From contig CM029386.1 of the NCBI GenBank assembly GCA_017165825.1, forward strand, positions 11,986,682-12,050,681: 64,000 nt of DNA, read 5' to 3'. The notes beneath the pieces are model-generated. The model was given only the letters and a program-made list of their open reading frames with translations. It did no database searches and was not told the origin of the DNA. Source of the stretch: Hepsetus odoe (taxonomy: Eukaryota > Chordata > Actinopteri > Characiformes > Hepsetidae). The translations under genes were made by a program, and so were the position numbers. Positions 50,301 through 60,362 of this stretch are shown piece by piece. Position 1 is the first letter of the stretch; the number at the start of each line of letters is the position of its first letter.

Positions 50301-51913
50301 AGATTCCCTAAAGTGAAAGTGAAAAAAAGTGAAAGTGACAACCCTTGTCATTGCGAGGTCAAGGCACAGCACACATGAACCACAACGAAATTGGACCTCT
50401 GCATTTAACCCATGCACACTCAAACCCATGCAGCAGTGGGCAGCTATTGAAAGCGCCCGGGGAGCAGTGATGGGGACGGTACCTTGCTCATGGGTACCTC
50501 AGGGCAAACTATTGGGAAGGGGTTTGAACCCCCGATCCTCCGATCATGCGGCTAACGCCCTAACCGCTAGGCAACCGCTTCCCAAAATGTAATGTAAATG
50601 TAATACAAAATGTAATGTAATGTAAATGTAATACAAACACAAGTATAACTTTTTTTTTTTTTTGCTGCTACCGTTTTATTAAAAATAAAGGGAGCAACGA
50701 TGGATTATTTAAAGGAAATCATGTTTCATTGACAGGTCAGGAGCAATACTGCCAACTATTCAGCAGCTATTGAAGAGCATCCAGAAACACCATGATGACC
50801 TGTCCAAGCTGTGAGTCCATGTTCACACCACGTTCTTCATTTAGGCTTATAAATACAGTGGTACCTTGGGTTACGAGCATAATCTGTTCCGGGACTGTGC
50901 TCGCAACTCGAAATTCTCGTAACTCAAATCAGTTTTTCCCATTATAAATAAAGGAAATTCACATGATGCATTCCATACCCACATAAATTCAGATAATTTT
51001 TAATGGTAATTGTTCTACAAATTATTCCTCCAAGACTGGTCACTGCACTTGAAGCTAAACACAAAATTGCTTCATGAACACACACACATGATCATCAGCG
51101 TAAAGGATGTAGGATGTTTCCTCAACAATTGACGGACAGCAAATGGGAGAGCGTAGCGTAGATGCGAGCTCACATCCCGGTGTTAACAAGGTGAGAGAAA
51201 AGAACCATCGTCTCAATTGGTGTAAAAAGCACATCCGCACCGCGGGAGCATCACATGATGCTAGTTAGCCAAGGTGTGCGCTCATAACCCAAGCTTTACT
51301 CGTATCAGAAAAATTCAACACGCAAGTAAAAATTATTTGCTCATGTACCAAGATGTCGCTTGTAACCCAACCCTGTAAAATTTTGTAAAGCATTTTTGCT
51401 TGTAAGTCGAAATACTCGTAAGCTGGGTTACTCTTAACCCAAGGTACCAATGTACTTTATCTCTGAATGGTAATCTATCCCGTTTTAAAGTTTAGGTGCA
51501 AATTGACCACTTCACGGTAAACCAACTTCTCTATGAAATGATTTGATAGATATATAAGCTTGTTTCCAAATCAAGATTACGTTTTGTGTCGGTGGCTAAG
51601 AAAGTATGTGAACTAAAGGGGGGAAAGTTTCAGTAAGTAGCTACACTTTTTCACTGACTGTTAGCAACATTAGCAGAACTCTGATGAATCTATGATGCTC
51701 CTTTTTGCTCTTTTCAGCTGTGATTGGAACATTTACACTATGCGCTACATCAAGATCCTGTCCAAGCAGAGAGGGATGAAGAGAACAGCAGATTTGCTTA
51801 GCGAGGAGGAGGAGGAGGAGGAGGAGGAGGAAGAGGAGGAGGAGGGGTGTGAGGCCTTGAACTCAGAGGATGAAGAAGAGAATATGATGAGTGAGCCTGT
51901 CATAGTAAACTGA
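41360..51913 (+). CDS. pwp2: PWP2, WD40 subunit of the SSU processome (UtpB)
   Basis: Twenty-one coding exons: 41360-41377, 41522-41634, 42152-42246, 42623-42722, 42835-42978, 43225-43360, 43690-43958, 44342-44485, 44885-44955, 45055-45191, 45738-45886, 46075-46222, 46418-46568, 47512-47692, 47911-48058, 48179-48287, 48565-48630, 49261-49479, 50037-50187, 50736-50810, 51718-51913. They close in phase to 939 aa (human about 919). The protein starts MKFAYK; tandem WD40 repeats fill about residues 1-720 (for example LASASWDKTVRLWDM in exon 13). A charged Lys/Glu insert lies in exon 7 (about 220-270). A Utp12-type helical domain spans about 780-890, and the tail carries 14 consecutive Glu (904-917). 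PWP2 acts in the nucleolus within UtpB on early 18S pre-rRNA processing. Intron 18 is GC-AG; all others are GT-AG. It is convergent with the methyltransferase gene. Confidence 0.97.
42362..42611 (+). mobile_element. Full-length tRNA-derived SINE in pwp2 intron 3
   Basis: The best copy of the family in the window. The head GGGCAGCGGTGGCCTAGCGG holds an A box, and GGTTCGAACC (42,415-42,424) is a perfect B box. The conserved body follows, then the tail AAATAAAGGATTATTATT. It is in the same orientation as pwp2. The A and B boxes are internal RNA polymerase III promoter elements. It is not a tRNA gene because no cloverleaf closes downstream. Confidence 0.93.
44530..44740. repeat. Unclassified interspersed repeat in pwp2 intron 8
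   Basis: Shares blocks with 209-437 (GTCGAT...CAAGACA; AGCTCCAGTGCAAAACTGAAG) and, in reverse orientation, with 2,700-2,760 (TTTGGAGTAAGAG). A family matching itself in both orientations suggests a foldback element. Confidence 0.5.
45409..45556. repeat. Inverted pair of SINE tails forming a perfect hairpin
   Basis: The 37 bases at 45,409-45,445 are exactly the reverse complement of 45,470-45,506, with a 24-base loop. Both arms are the end segment of the SINE family (GTGAACCACAACAAAATTAG and its complement). The right arm continues into further SINE sequence to about 45,556. The element sits in pwp2 intron 10. Confidence 0.9.
46368..46390. repeat. (TA)n microsatellite near the pwp2 exon 13 acceptor
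   Basis: TA run ending about 27 bases before the exon 13 acceptor (ATGGCAG at 46,411-46,417), followed by a short GT run. Confidence 0.9.
47063..47295 (-). mobile_element. tRNA-derived SINE in pwp2 intron 13
   Basis: A diverged copy of the same family in reverse orientation, including AGAACCACAACAAAATGCAT and TTGCTCAAGGGTACCTCAGA. The tRNA-like head at its right end is degraded. Confidence 0.82.
49480..50036 (+). other. GC-AG intron (pwp2 intron 18)
   Basis: The exon ends CCAAG and the intron begins GCAAGT, the strong form of the GC donor consensus. It ends TATCATAG. Splicing here keeps the frame (GAC CAA G|TG CCA GTG), matching the conserved VEK-containing segment that follows. A GT four bases further on (49,484) would read AAT GCC AGT GGT GTC TAG, a stop five codons into the next exon. 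Confidence 0.88.
50312..50584 (-). mobile_element. tRNA-derived SINE in pwp2 intron 19
   Basis: A near-complete reverse-oriented copy. It starts at GTGAAAGTGAAAAAAAGTGA and ends in the tRNA-like head, with GGTTTGAACCCCCGATCCTC as the complement of the B-box region. Closely similar to the copy at 54,981-55,236. Confidence 0.92.
50856..51452. mobile_element. Non-autonomous DNA transposon with inverted ends
   Basis: The left end CAGTGGTACCTTGGGTTACG and the right end (reverse complement CATTGGTACCTTGGGTTAAG) form terminal inverted repeats. TA flanks both sides (50,854-50,855 and 51,453-51,454). Sub-terminal repeats such as CTCGTAAC/GTAAGTCG also pair. It is about 600 bases with no transposase frame and lies in pwp2 intron 20. 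The superfamily is uncertain; the TA target favours Tc1/mariner. Confidence 0.82.
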
Positions 51914-52130
51914 CAGAACCGTGGTAGAAGAAGAAAAGAACTGAGCGAACGGTCAGACCAGAGGAACACTCAGGACAATGACTTGTCAGGACAGTTTAAA
52001 GAAACAGGTCTCAAACACATGCCGTTAGTGTGTTTCAGCATAGCTGCTGGTGAAGAGTAATCTTTTTATTGATTTATCCAAAAAGCATTTTATACTTTCT
52101 GGTGACGGTCATGTGTTTGTGTCAATAAGG

Positions 52131-52136
52131 ATTAAA
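52131..52136 (+). terminator. Candidate poly(A) signal for pwp2
   Basis: ATTAAA about 220 bases after the stop codon, followed by T/G-rich sequence (TGTTTGCACGTTGTATATTT). This is the most plausible 3' end in the 734 bases between the two convergent stop codons. Confidence 0.5.
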
Positions 52137-52263
52137 AATGTTAAAGATTTTCTAAACATGTTTGCACGTTGTATATTTCATTAGTGTTCATAATTTATTC
52201 ATACATACATAATCAGTTCAGGCATTTAAAAGATTTAAAGAAAACTGAGATTTGCATGGCAGG

Positions 52264-52352
52264 TTTTACCAAACCATCCATCCATTATCTGCCGCTTGTC
52301 CCAAACGGGGTCGCGGGGGAGTGCTGGTGTCCAACCTAGCACACACAGGGCG
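52264..52352 (-). repeat. Fish interspersed repeat fragment
   Basis: Contains CCATCCATCCATTATCTGCC and GGGGTCGCGGGGGAGTGCTG, the complement of the repeat type seen at 18,566-18,694. It lies between the pwp2 and methyltransferase 3' ends. Confidence 0.75.
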
Positions 52353-52647
52353 AGGACAGTTAAGTTGGTTAATTAATGTTGGTTATCGCCTGATTTATCT
52401 TCATGGATTAAAATTATGGTGTGAACAAAATCAAGGTGAGGCTTAAAGCTAAAAAGGAAGAACCATGGCTGTCTAATCACTGTTTGCTGAGCAGTAAGTT
52501 TTTGCCCAGTGGGTTAAATATTACCCTTAAAATGCATTTAATAAATCTGCTTTGCTACTTCTTTTTATATGATTTTGAAAAGAAAAGTACATGACTCTTG
52601 AATGATTTTCACTGCCATTGGAAATCGACTGGTTGCTGTGTTGAGCT

Positions 52648-54594
52648 CTATTTTTTGTCAGATTCATCGACAGCTTTTAGAGCTACAAGATGAAAAACGG
52701 CCTCATAATCAGATATGCCGTTGTTCTCCGGATCGGGTCCTGAAAGGGTGTTGAACTCCTGGATGGTAAAACCCACATTGTGAAGCTCAGCTTCAATGAT
52801 CTCCTGGCTGAGCTGGAGGCAGGAGAAGCGTGTGTTGTTAACATGGTAAAAACTCTCCCCTAAAACGCCCACCATGACCAGAACTCCAGCAGGCCGCAGC
52901 AGCGAGGCTAATCCACTGAGGGCCTTTTTGTATGCCACCATATCACGACAAGCCGCCTCGAGACACAGGGATGTTATCACACAATCTGCAGGCTCCATGG
53001 TTTGAGGGTGGAAAGGATTTTCTAAGCGGACATCACATTTCAACACTTGTTTCACCCTCTGTCTTAATTTGGCTTCCACTTCAGACGGACTGGAGGGAGA
53101 GAGTTTTAACAGTCAGAGCAGAAAACAGAATTTAAGCACTATGGTGCAAATCAGACTGAAGACCCGTAGGGCCAAAATATAATTATGCATTCATATTGAC
53201 AAGTTCATTTATCATGTTCTTTGCAGATGATACCCAACTGTATCTGCCATTCCCTCTAGATGACCCTTCTATATCACAATGTATCTTGGCCTGTCTGTCT
53301 GATATGTCCACACAGATGAAGGAGCTCCATCAGCTATAACCAACAGTTATATTCCTTCTCATTCATTCATTTCTTCTTACACCTTCAGACATTGCCATCA
53401 CTACACACACAATCTATATCCAAAATGTTCTCATTCTTGGTTCCCCAATGTTGGAACAAGGTACTAAATACTGTAGGAGCAGCGTTGTGCCTCTCTCTAC
53501 CTTCAAGAAGCTCTTGAAGACTCAACTCTTCCTCCTCTAATACTCTAACATGCCTAACTCGAATATGTAATAACTAATAATCTCCTTAAACTCTCTCTGG
53601 AAGGACAATGGCTGTAACTTTAGAGGACTGTGACCTGTTTTTCTGACAAATCACAGCGTATCTGAAGTGTTTTACCTTTTATTCTCCATGTCGCAGACAT
53701 ACTGGATCACAGGCCTCCAGTTGAAACATCCCTCCTCGTTTCTCAACCATTTCTCAATTTCTGCTCGGTTCCTGTTTGCGAAGTCGGACAGAACTATCTC
53801 CTGATAGTGGTGACAGGCGCTGACCACGCTGTGAACAGTAGGTCCACTGCCCACATCCACCAGTCTCTTGCCCCTGTGTTCACCTGAATAAATAAATGAA
53901 GTTTGGTGTTCTGACATTTTGGCACCCAGTCAGCATAACACATCAGTAGTGAACATTTATAGCTATATTCATGACTTTGCCTCTGTGTATAATGCTGCTC
54001 TGGTGGGTTTGAGCCTGTAGAAAGGTTAAGGACTAGGCCCCATGATCAGAAGGTTGTGGGTTCATGTCCCAAATAAGTAGGATACTCCTTAGCAAAGTAC
54101 CGTCCCCATCACTGATCCACGGGCTGCACTGTGCATGGATTAAACGCATGTTGTTTTAGTTCACCGTGTGATCACGAGGACAAAATGTTACTTTCACTTT
54201 CGTTTCAGATCTGCGTGTTTATGATTGTGGATATGCACTACCACTACAAACATTTTTAGTGATTAAAAGCCATTTTAAAGGTAAACATGACACGAATTAA
54301 ATACCTGGATGCTACAACACTTGTGTAAAGGACCTTGTTCCACTTCGATTCACTACAGAAACCTGCTCCAATTTAACCCAGCTGCTGACTGCTGTGCTGC
54401 AGGAGTGAGAGCTGAAGGGTGAGGCTGCTGAGGGACCCACCTGAGGAGAAAGTCTTGCTGAGAGAGTCTAAAACGAACGTGAGGAGATTCTTCTCATCTG
54501 CATGGCCGCCTGGATGAGAGTAGTAAGTGTCAATGTACGATCTGGAGTCAAAATGCTGCTGATAAAACTCTCCCTCTGTGAATCCTCTCTCCAT
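52648..54594 (-). CDS. NNMT/INMT/PNMT-family N-methyltransferase
   Basis: Three minus-strand exons, 54594-54441, 53883-53676 and 53089-52648, join in phase to 267 aa (human NNMT 264). The only in-frame ATG in exon 1 starts MERGFTEGEF in a good Kozak context (GAGATGG). The N-terminal Tyr motif YIDTYY is at residues 20-25, the SAM-binding GSGPT at 63-67 and the acidic SD at 84-85 (ribose contact). The helix CVITSLCLEAAC follows at 157-168. The family uses SAM to methylate small amines or pyridines in the cytosol. Residues corresponding to human NNMT Asp197, Ser201 and Ser213 are Gly195, Glu199 and Cys211, so nicotinamide may not be the substrate; the region resembles INMT more. It is convergent with pwp2. 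Intron 1 holds a SINE and intron 2 a decayed LINE. Confidence 0.93.
53205..53560 (+). pseudogene. Decayed L2-type LINE fragment
   Basis: In intron 2 of the methyltransferase gene, on the opposite strand. The frame reads FADDTQLYLPFPLDD (the reverse transcriptase active-site box) near 53,218-53,262 and, after loss of sequence, the C-terminal tail FKKLLKTQLF near 53,503-53,532. Stops and frameshifts make it inactive. Confidence 0.82.
53998..54202 (+). mobile_element. Diverged tRNA-derived SINE in methyltransferase intron 1
   Basis: Plus-strand copy with a degraded head (GGTTAAGGACTAGGCCCCAT), a B-box-like GGGTTCATGTCCC, the shared body CCGTCCCCATCACTGATCCA and the tail complement TTAGTTCACCGTGTGATCAC. 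Confidence 0.8.
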
Positions 54595-54980
54595 CTCCCT
54601 CAGTCTGGTCTCGGTTTGTCCACACAGTGAAGCAGGATGGAGTTTAGACCCGAGCTGCTCGTCGGTGGCTCGGTGTCGCAACAGCCTCTATGCGGATGTT
54701 AGTTTTCCTTTTTTTGTGAAAGTTTGTGATTTCTTTTTCGTTTTGTGCAGACTTGTATATTAATTTGGTTATTTATTGTGAAGAAAAAGTTTTTTAGGCA
54801 CACAAGATTTAAGATCAAGGTTTATTTATTGATTTTTGGTGTAAAACCTTTTGGGTTAACTTTTTTTTTGCACATTTTTAGGTTTTTTTTTTGGCAGGTA
54901 ACAGGTAGGGTGCTAGAAGCATTCCAAGCTTTGCTATCACCATGGTTCACAAATTTCTCTACGTATTTGAAAAAAAAAAA

Positions 54981-55236
54981 GTGAAAGTGACAACCCTTGT
55001 CATTGCGAGGTCACGGCACTGCACACATGAACCACAACGAAATTGGACCTCTGCATTTAACCCATGCACACTCAAACCCGTGCAGCAGTGGGCAGCTATT
55101 GAAAGCGCCCGGGGAGCAGTGACGGGGACGGTACCTTGCTCAAGGGTACCTCAGGGCAACCTATCGGGAAGGGGTTTGAACCCCTGATCCTCCGATCATG
55201 CGGTTAACACCCTAACCACTAGGCCACCGCTGCCCC
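54981..55236 (-). mobile_element. tRNA-derived SINE between the methyltransferase and gk
   Basis: Full-length reverse-oriented copy from GTGAAAGTGACAACCCTTGT to GGCCACCGCTGCCCC. It is nearly identical to the one in pwp2 intron 19, so both are relatively young insertions. Confidence 0.93.
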
Positions 55237-55564
55237 TTTAATATTTATGAGAGGCCTGACCATCTGGTAAACACTGGCCAAGCTTGGTGACATGTTAAAA
55301 AGGTTTAACATTTGGAAAGCAAATGGGATACGTAAAATTTTACAAAAACCATTAGTGATCAGACAAACGCCATACTTCAGCCTTGGGGCTTCTACTGTAT
55401 CACCAGTATCACGATGTGATTTTAGGGCAAGTTATTTAAAGCAACGCATTAAAATTTAGTAGCAAATTTTATTTTTACAGCACTGATTATCAGTAATGCA
55501 GCTGAAGCGGTCTAAAAAACAGCTTTTCTTATACAAACAGCTTACTGTTAATATACAGCAGACA

Positions 55565-55908
55565 AAATCTCACTCACTCATTTTCTTGGATGCTTGTCCT
55601 GGGTAGGGTCAAAGGTACTGGTGGAGCCTATCCCAGCTCTCACAGGGCAAAATGCGGGGAAACACCCTGGACAGGTCACCAGTCCATCGCAGGGCAGACA
55701 CACACACACACACACACACACACACCCCTAGCAAGGCAATTTAGTATCTCCAGTCCACCTGATCACCTTTCTCATGCACGTCTCTGGACACAGGACAACA
55801 TGCAACCTCAACACAGTAAGGACCTGGGCTATCCCAACTGGGAACTAAACCCAGGAGCTTCTAGCTGTGAGGAGACCACGCTACCCACTGCATCATTGTG
55901 CCACCAGA
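55565..55908 (+). repeat. Fish interspersed repeat with internal (CA)n
   Basis: A long copy of a common teleost repeat, with phrases such as CCCTGGACAGGTCACCAGTC, a (CA)n run at 55,698-55,725 and 'ACGCTACCCACTGCATCATT' near the end. Shorter related pieces are at 18,566, 21,336, 31,175 and 52,264. Confidence 0.8.
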
Positions 55909-57129
55909 AGTCAAAATGCTCCTGAAAAACCTTCCTATAAAGTGACCATCACTTCATGCTTTTATGCTTAAAAAGAGATTTAATTTAATTTAAGACTGGA
56001 CTCATTTTGGCAAAAAAAGCTGGTTATAGCATTTTTGTAGAAATATTATGGAGGCCAAGGCTCATAGATACAACATAAAAAAAATAAAATAAACCTGAAA
56101 GAACACTAAGTGTTTACAGGAGAGTGAGGCACTAATGTCAGCTCAAAATACCTTCGAGTCTCAGTAGTGGGACTCAGGAGTGGGCAAAGATGCATGACGT
56201 CTATTTTTTATTCTTTTGTTTATTTTTGCAAAATAACTTAAGCTTAAACTGATCAAAATAAATAAAAATACTGTAACCGAACGTATCCAAGCAAGAATCT
56301 GAAAAATATAAATATACATTTAAAGCAAAACATGAGAAGTAAAGCAGAGGAGAAGAAAAAAAAAGAAAAAAAAAAAGGCCTGGTTAGACAGAAAAGAATC
56401 CAAGTTTCTGCATACTGTAATCAGGTTTAAAAAATAATAATTCAATTTTTTTTTTTTTACAGGTTTCTTTAATGGGCACCAATATTATTTGAGACATAAA
56501 CACACATCTGAATGCAAGTACCAAAGCGTTTAATTTAGGCAGCAAGAAAAGTGTATACTGTGAATTTAATGAATAAACACATTCGCAAAAGTCCTTCATT
56601 GAAACTCGTGTCCAGCAGTTGATGACAGTTGACTGATGTGTCGCGCAGCATACATTTAACCAAATGTAACAAAATAAGTACAGACAGACTTGCTACACAA
56701 GTATCAATAATACTGGCCACTGCTATGTTTTTTACAGTGTGAGTCAGTTCAAGTAAAGTGGGAGAGGGGGGGAAGAAAAAAAAAAAAAAGTATATATATA
56801 CACATATATTTTCATCCAGATCACATCACCAAAACATTAATTCTTTAAAAACTACAAAAACAGACTACTGAGACAGTTTGGCTCTACGTAAAAAGGAGTG
56901 CAGTGCATCATTGTCATTTTCACATTATGTTTCTTAATTTAGACATGAGGTTACTTGGTACCCTGGACAGTAGATCTTAAATGATGAAAAAGAAAGGAAA
57001 AATGCTTTATATGTGGCAAGTATGCAAATGACAGACCAAACAGGGACATATTAACTAAAATGAAACTGGAACATGAAACCGCGGGTGAAAAAGTTTGTGA
57101 CAAAATGGTAGCTTTATGCTTGTTTGCAC
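55909..57129. other. AT-rich non-coding DNA downstream of gk
   Basis: No exon recognised on either strand. It contains A-rich runs and a short TA patch (about 56,789-56,812). Part may be distal gk 3' UTR if a far poly(A) site is used. Confidence 0.4.
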
Positions 57130-59091
57130 TTTATTTTTCTCAAGAAAATAAGATTTTACTTGAGCTCCCCTGGTAATGAACGGGCATCAAGTAATGTTTT
57201 CGTTTTTGCCACATTCTTGACTTGGAACTGGCTGTACTTTCAAAGAACAGCCCAAGCTCTGGACACTTTGGCCATTTTCATTATAAACATAAAAACTTCT
57301 CCATTCACAAGTAATTATAGGCTCTTGAACTTTAAACAGACAAAGAATAAACAAGAGGCAAAAAATATAGCACAGAATGTAAAATTCAAGAGTACCAAAA
57401 ATGACTCATGACCAGTGGCCAGGCTGTACCGTTTTCCCAACCAGAACCTTAGTGTTTCCCCCCTTTTCTATAATGCTGCATAGCAGAGTTCTAAAGCTCG
57501 AGAGGTGGTGGACGAACAAATGGTGTGGGTTAAAAAAAAATTCATTTTTATAAAATTCAGTTCCACTAAACAGCCACAACATTAATACCATCTGTCTTAA
57601 ATCTTTTAAGCCCAACTACGACAAGACCAACTTTGCACCAACACATCAGTAGCAGCAGTTACTTAAAAGTTCTACAAGTTGTAAAGTGGGGTCCACATGG
57701 GCCGTTCCATTTTGTTGAGCACATCCAGCAAAGGCTTGGTCTAATTGAGTTCTATGGCATTTGAAGTCGACACTTTTATAATGTAAAGAACATGTGATTT
57801 ATCAGAACAGGTCTTCTCCTGCTCTGTGGTCCAGGTATGGTATGATGCTTGTGTGCCCATTTTAGGTACTTTGAGGAATGAACAAAGGTTTGGATATGCA
57901 CTTTGAGCGGCCTGCAGATATGCATCCCATAGATAGCAAGCTTTTATGACACCTTTCCACCTTTATTATTTTTTTCTTCCCCCATTTTGCATAACCCTGT
58001 CACTGGTTCTAACGTTGTGGCTGATCAATGTGTCGACAACATTAAATAAATTTTCTTACTGTAAGAGCATTATCCTACATGACAATTAAATCTAGTTGGC
58101 ACCTTTTTACAGAAAGTGGCAGAGCTGCCCGATGTTGTTTATGCATCATGTTGGGACAACTGGTCCTAGATCAGTGCAGAAAGGATTGTTCTCTCTTATG
58201 ACCCACAGTGCTTTGGGTCCGGTAGCTCTAATAAAACCCTCATGCAAACTCCTGGTCAGAATCCCTACAGAATTTCCTCAGTAGCTAAAACCATAAACAA
58301 TTTTAAAACGTTTCCATTATGTTTCAGTTTCCTACAGCACATAAATTAACAACACTCCATAATTCATTGTCAAGAATTGTATAGTCTTGGGCTTTTTCTC
58401 AGACACATTGAAAATTTCGGCTTTGGTTTCTCTTATTTTTCATTGTTTCACTTCATAGAAAATACAAAAATATACATACAAAATGTTTTATCATTTGAAA
58501 CATTAGGCATGGAGACATTTTTAGAATGTTATGATGGTGTTTGGAATTACCACCTTGTATGCCTGCAATAGAAACATACAACCAAGAAGTAATTATATTT
58601 GTAAAACTGAATGATCTTCTGATGGTCCTTTAAAATACAAGAAAGATCACAAATAGAAGTTACTCTCACAGTTATACATATTCATAGGTGGGACCACATT
58701 AGCCAACTGATGTATTGGAAATGCCCTAACCTAACAATTGCCACCTTCCAAAGCGTGAGGCTTCTAAAGCTGTTGAAATGCTGATGCTGCTTTAGACTTT
58801 ACACCAAAGCCAGAGCACGAACACAGAACGAGTACAGAGGTGCCAACAGGAGACAGGCAGTTGTATCATGCAGGGACAGGACAAAAATGCTTTGCAGATT
58901 CCCAAAAATCAACCTTCCAACTCTGGTAAACTCACTAACCGTTCAAATGATATACTTAGGCTGCCAGATATTCCTTGCCCAGTGAAGGTTTGCTGCTGGA
59001 AACCGGCAGCTTAGGCGTTGCAGTTGGAATGTCTGTAGGGGTGAGGCCCTGTCGTTTTCTATCATTTTCCAATAATGAAGATTTACGCTCT
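57130..59091 (-). other. Probable gk 3' untranslated region
   Basis: Repeat-free sequence following the gk stop codon at 59,092. Minus-strand AATAAA signals occur at 57,967-57,962 and 57,135-57,130, giving 3' UTRs of about 1.1 or 2.0 kb. Which is used, or whether the UTR extends further, cannot be told by eye. Confidence 0.5.
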
Positions 59092-60224
59092 CTATTTGTG
59101 GCCTGTTAAGAAAAAACAAATGAATGTAAAACCTATGTTATATAAAAATGGCAACTAGATAATCAACTAGATGGATTATAATAAAAGGCAATGACAGAGG
59201 TGGGACACAGGCCCGGTTTTAGTATGATGTGATACAGAAGGCAAGACTAAGAGACTTAAATATTCCTCCTTTATATGTTTGGAGCATTCGCTAAAAGAGG
59301 CTGAAGAACAGGTGATGTGTACATTTTTGGATGTTTAACCATGGTGCTGAAGAAGTTAAAGCATAAAGCATGTATTTAAAAAAAAAAACAACACAACACA
59401 CACCCCCAATCACGCATTCACACACAAAATGTTTGTTCATGTTCAGCTCAATACAACGCACACTGACCTGCAATGTATTTTGCTCCAATTAACATTAACA
59501 TGCTACCAAGAATGTAAAAGCCCAGCGGAACACTACTGAAGATACTAGATTCCTCTGTTGAGTGTCCCGAACCCAGGTCCAATTCACGCAATATCAAAGA
59601 GAAAGAAAAGACATGGGGAACATATGAGTGACTAACGATTTAGCTTCAACAAGCAATACATTAAGGCTACATGGTACACATGTTCCTGTACATTTCTCAG
59701 AGGTGATGGCTGACTTGCAAAAACATTTTACACTTGGGGTTTTTCTCCCTACTTTTCCATGTCTGTTTCTGAAGAATGCTCTGCATTCACTGAAAACTGC
59801 ATATTATTCTGACTTAAGCTATACATTTTCAACTTGGGTACCTGTTTTTATATGTACCAACATCACAGCTCGAAAAAGACTGCAACTTCACTTTTTGGGA
59901 TAATAAATGTAATAGTCAACTCATTTTATCTCTCACTTTTAAATACTGATTGACCAAACTTTTAACATCCTACAATTTACGGAGGAAGGGCACAAACCAT
60001 TTCCGTTTATGACTGGTTCTGTGGTCTCCCAGTTCATTGCCTTTTGGACGGCCTTCTTCCATCGAGCGTACCGGAATTCACTTTCTGTTTAGGGAGAAAA
60101 GAACTTCTCACAGACAGCTGAATTAAAATCATTAAACGTAATCATTAAAATTAAATGAAGTAAAAAAACATCATTATCTTAAAACATACATACACACACA
60201 CACATATATATATATAAAATATAA

Positions 60225-60263
<39 letters not shown>

Positions 60264-60268
60264 TTATT

Positions 60269-60312
<44 letters not shown>

Positions 60313-60325
60313 CAGAAACAGAGAT

Positions 60326-60362
<37 letters not shown>

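Noticed and set aside
54595..54681. A 29-codon N-terminal extension of the methyltransferase
   Set aside because: The extension contains no ATG (it begins TTG), and the family start aligns with the ATG at 54,594.
58956..59102. A 48-codon frame (beginning ATNRERK) in the last gk exon that could splice in phase from a donor at CCTCC|GTAAAT
   Set aside because: The 87-nt anchor exon between them matches the mammalian gk tail and fixes the phase, so the final exon is read as HK then TAG. The longer frame then lies in the 3' UTR.
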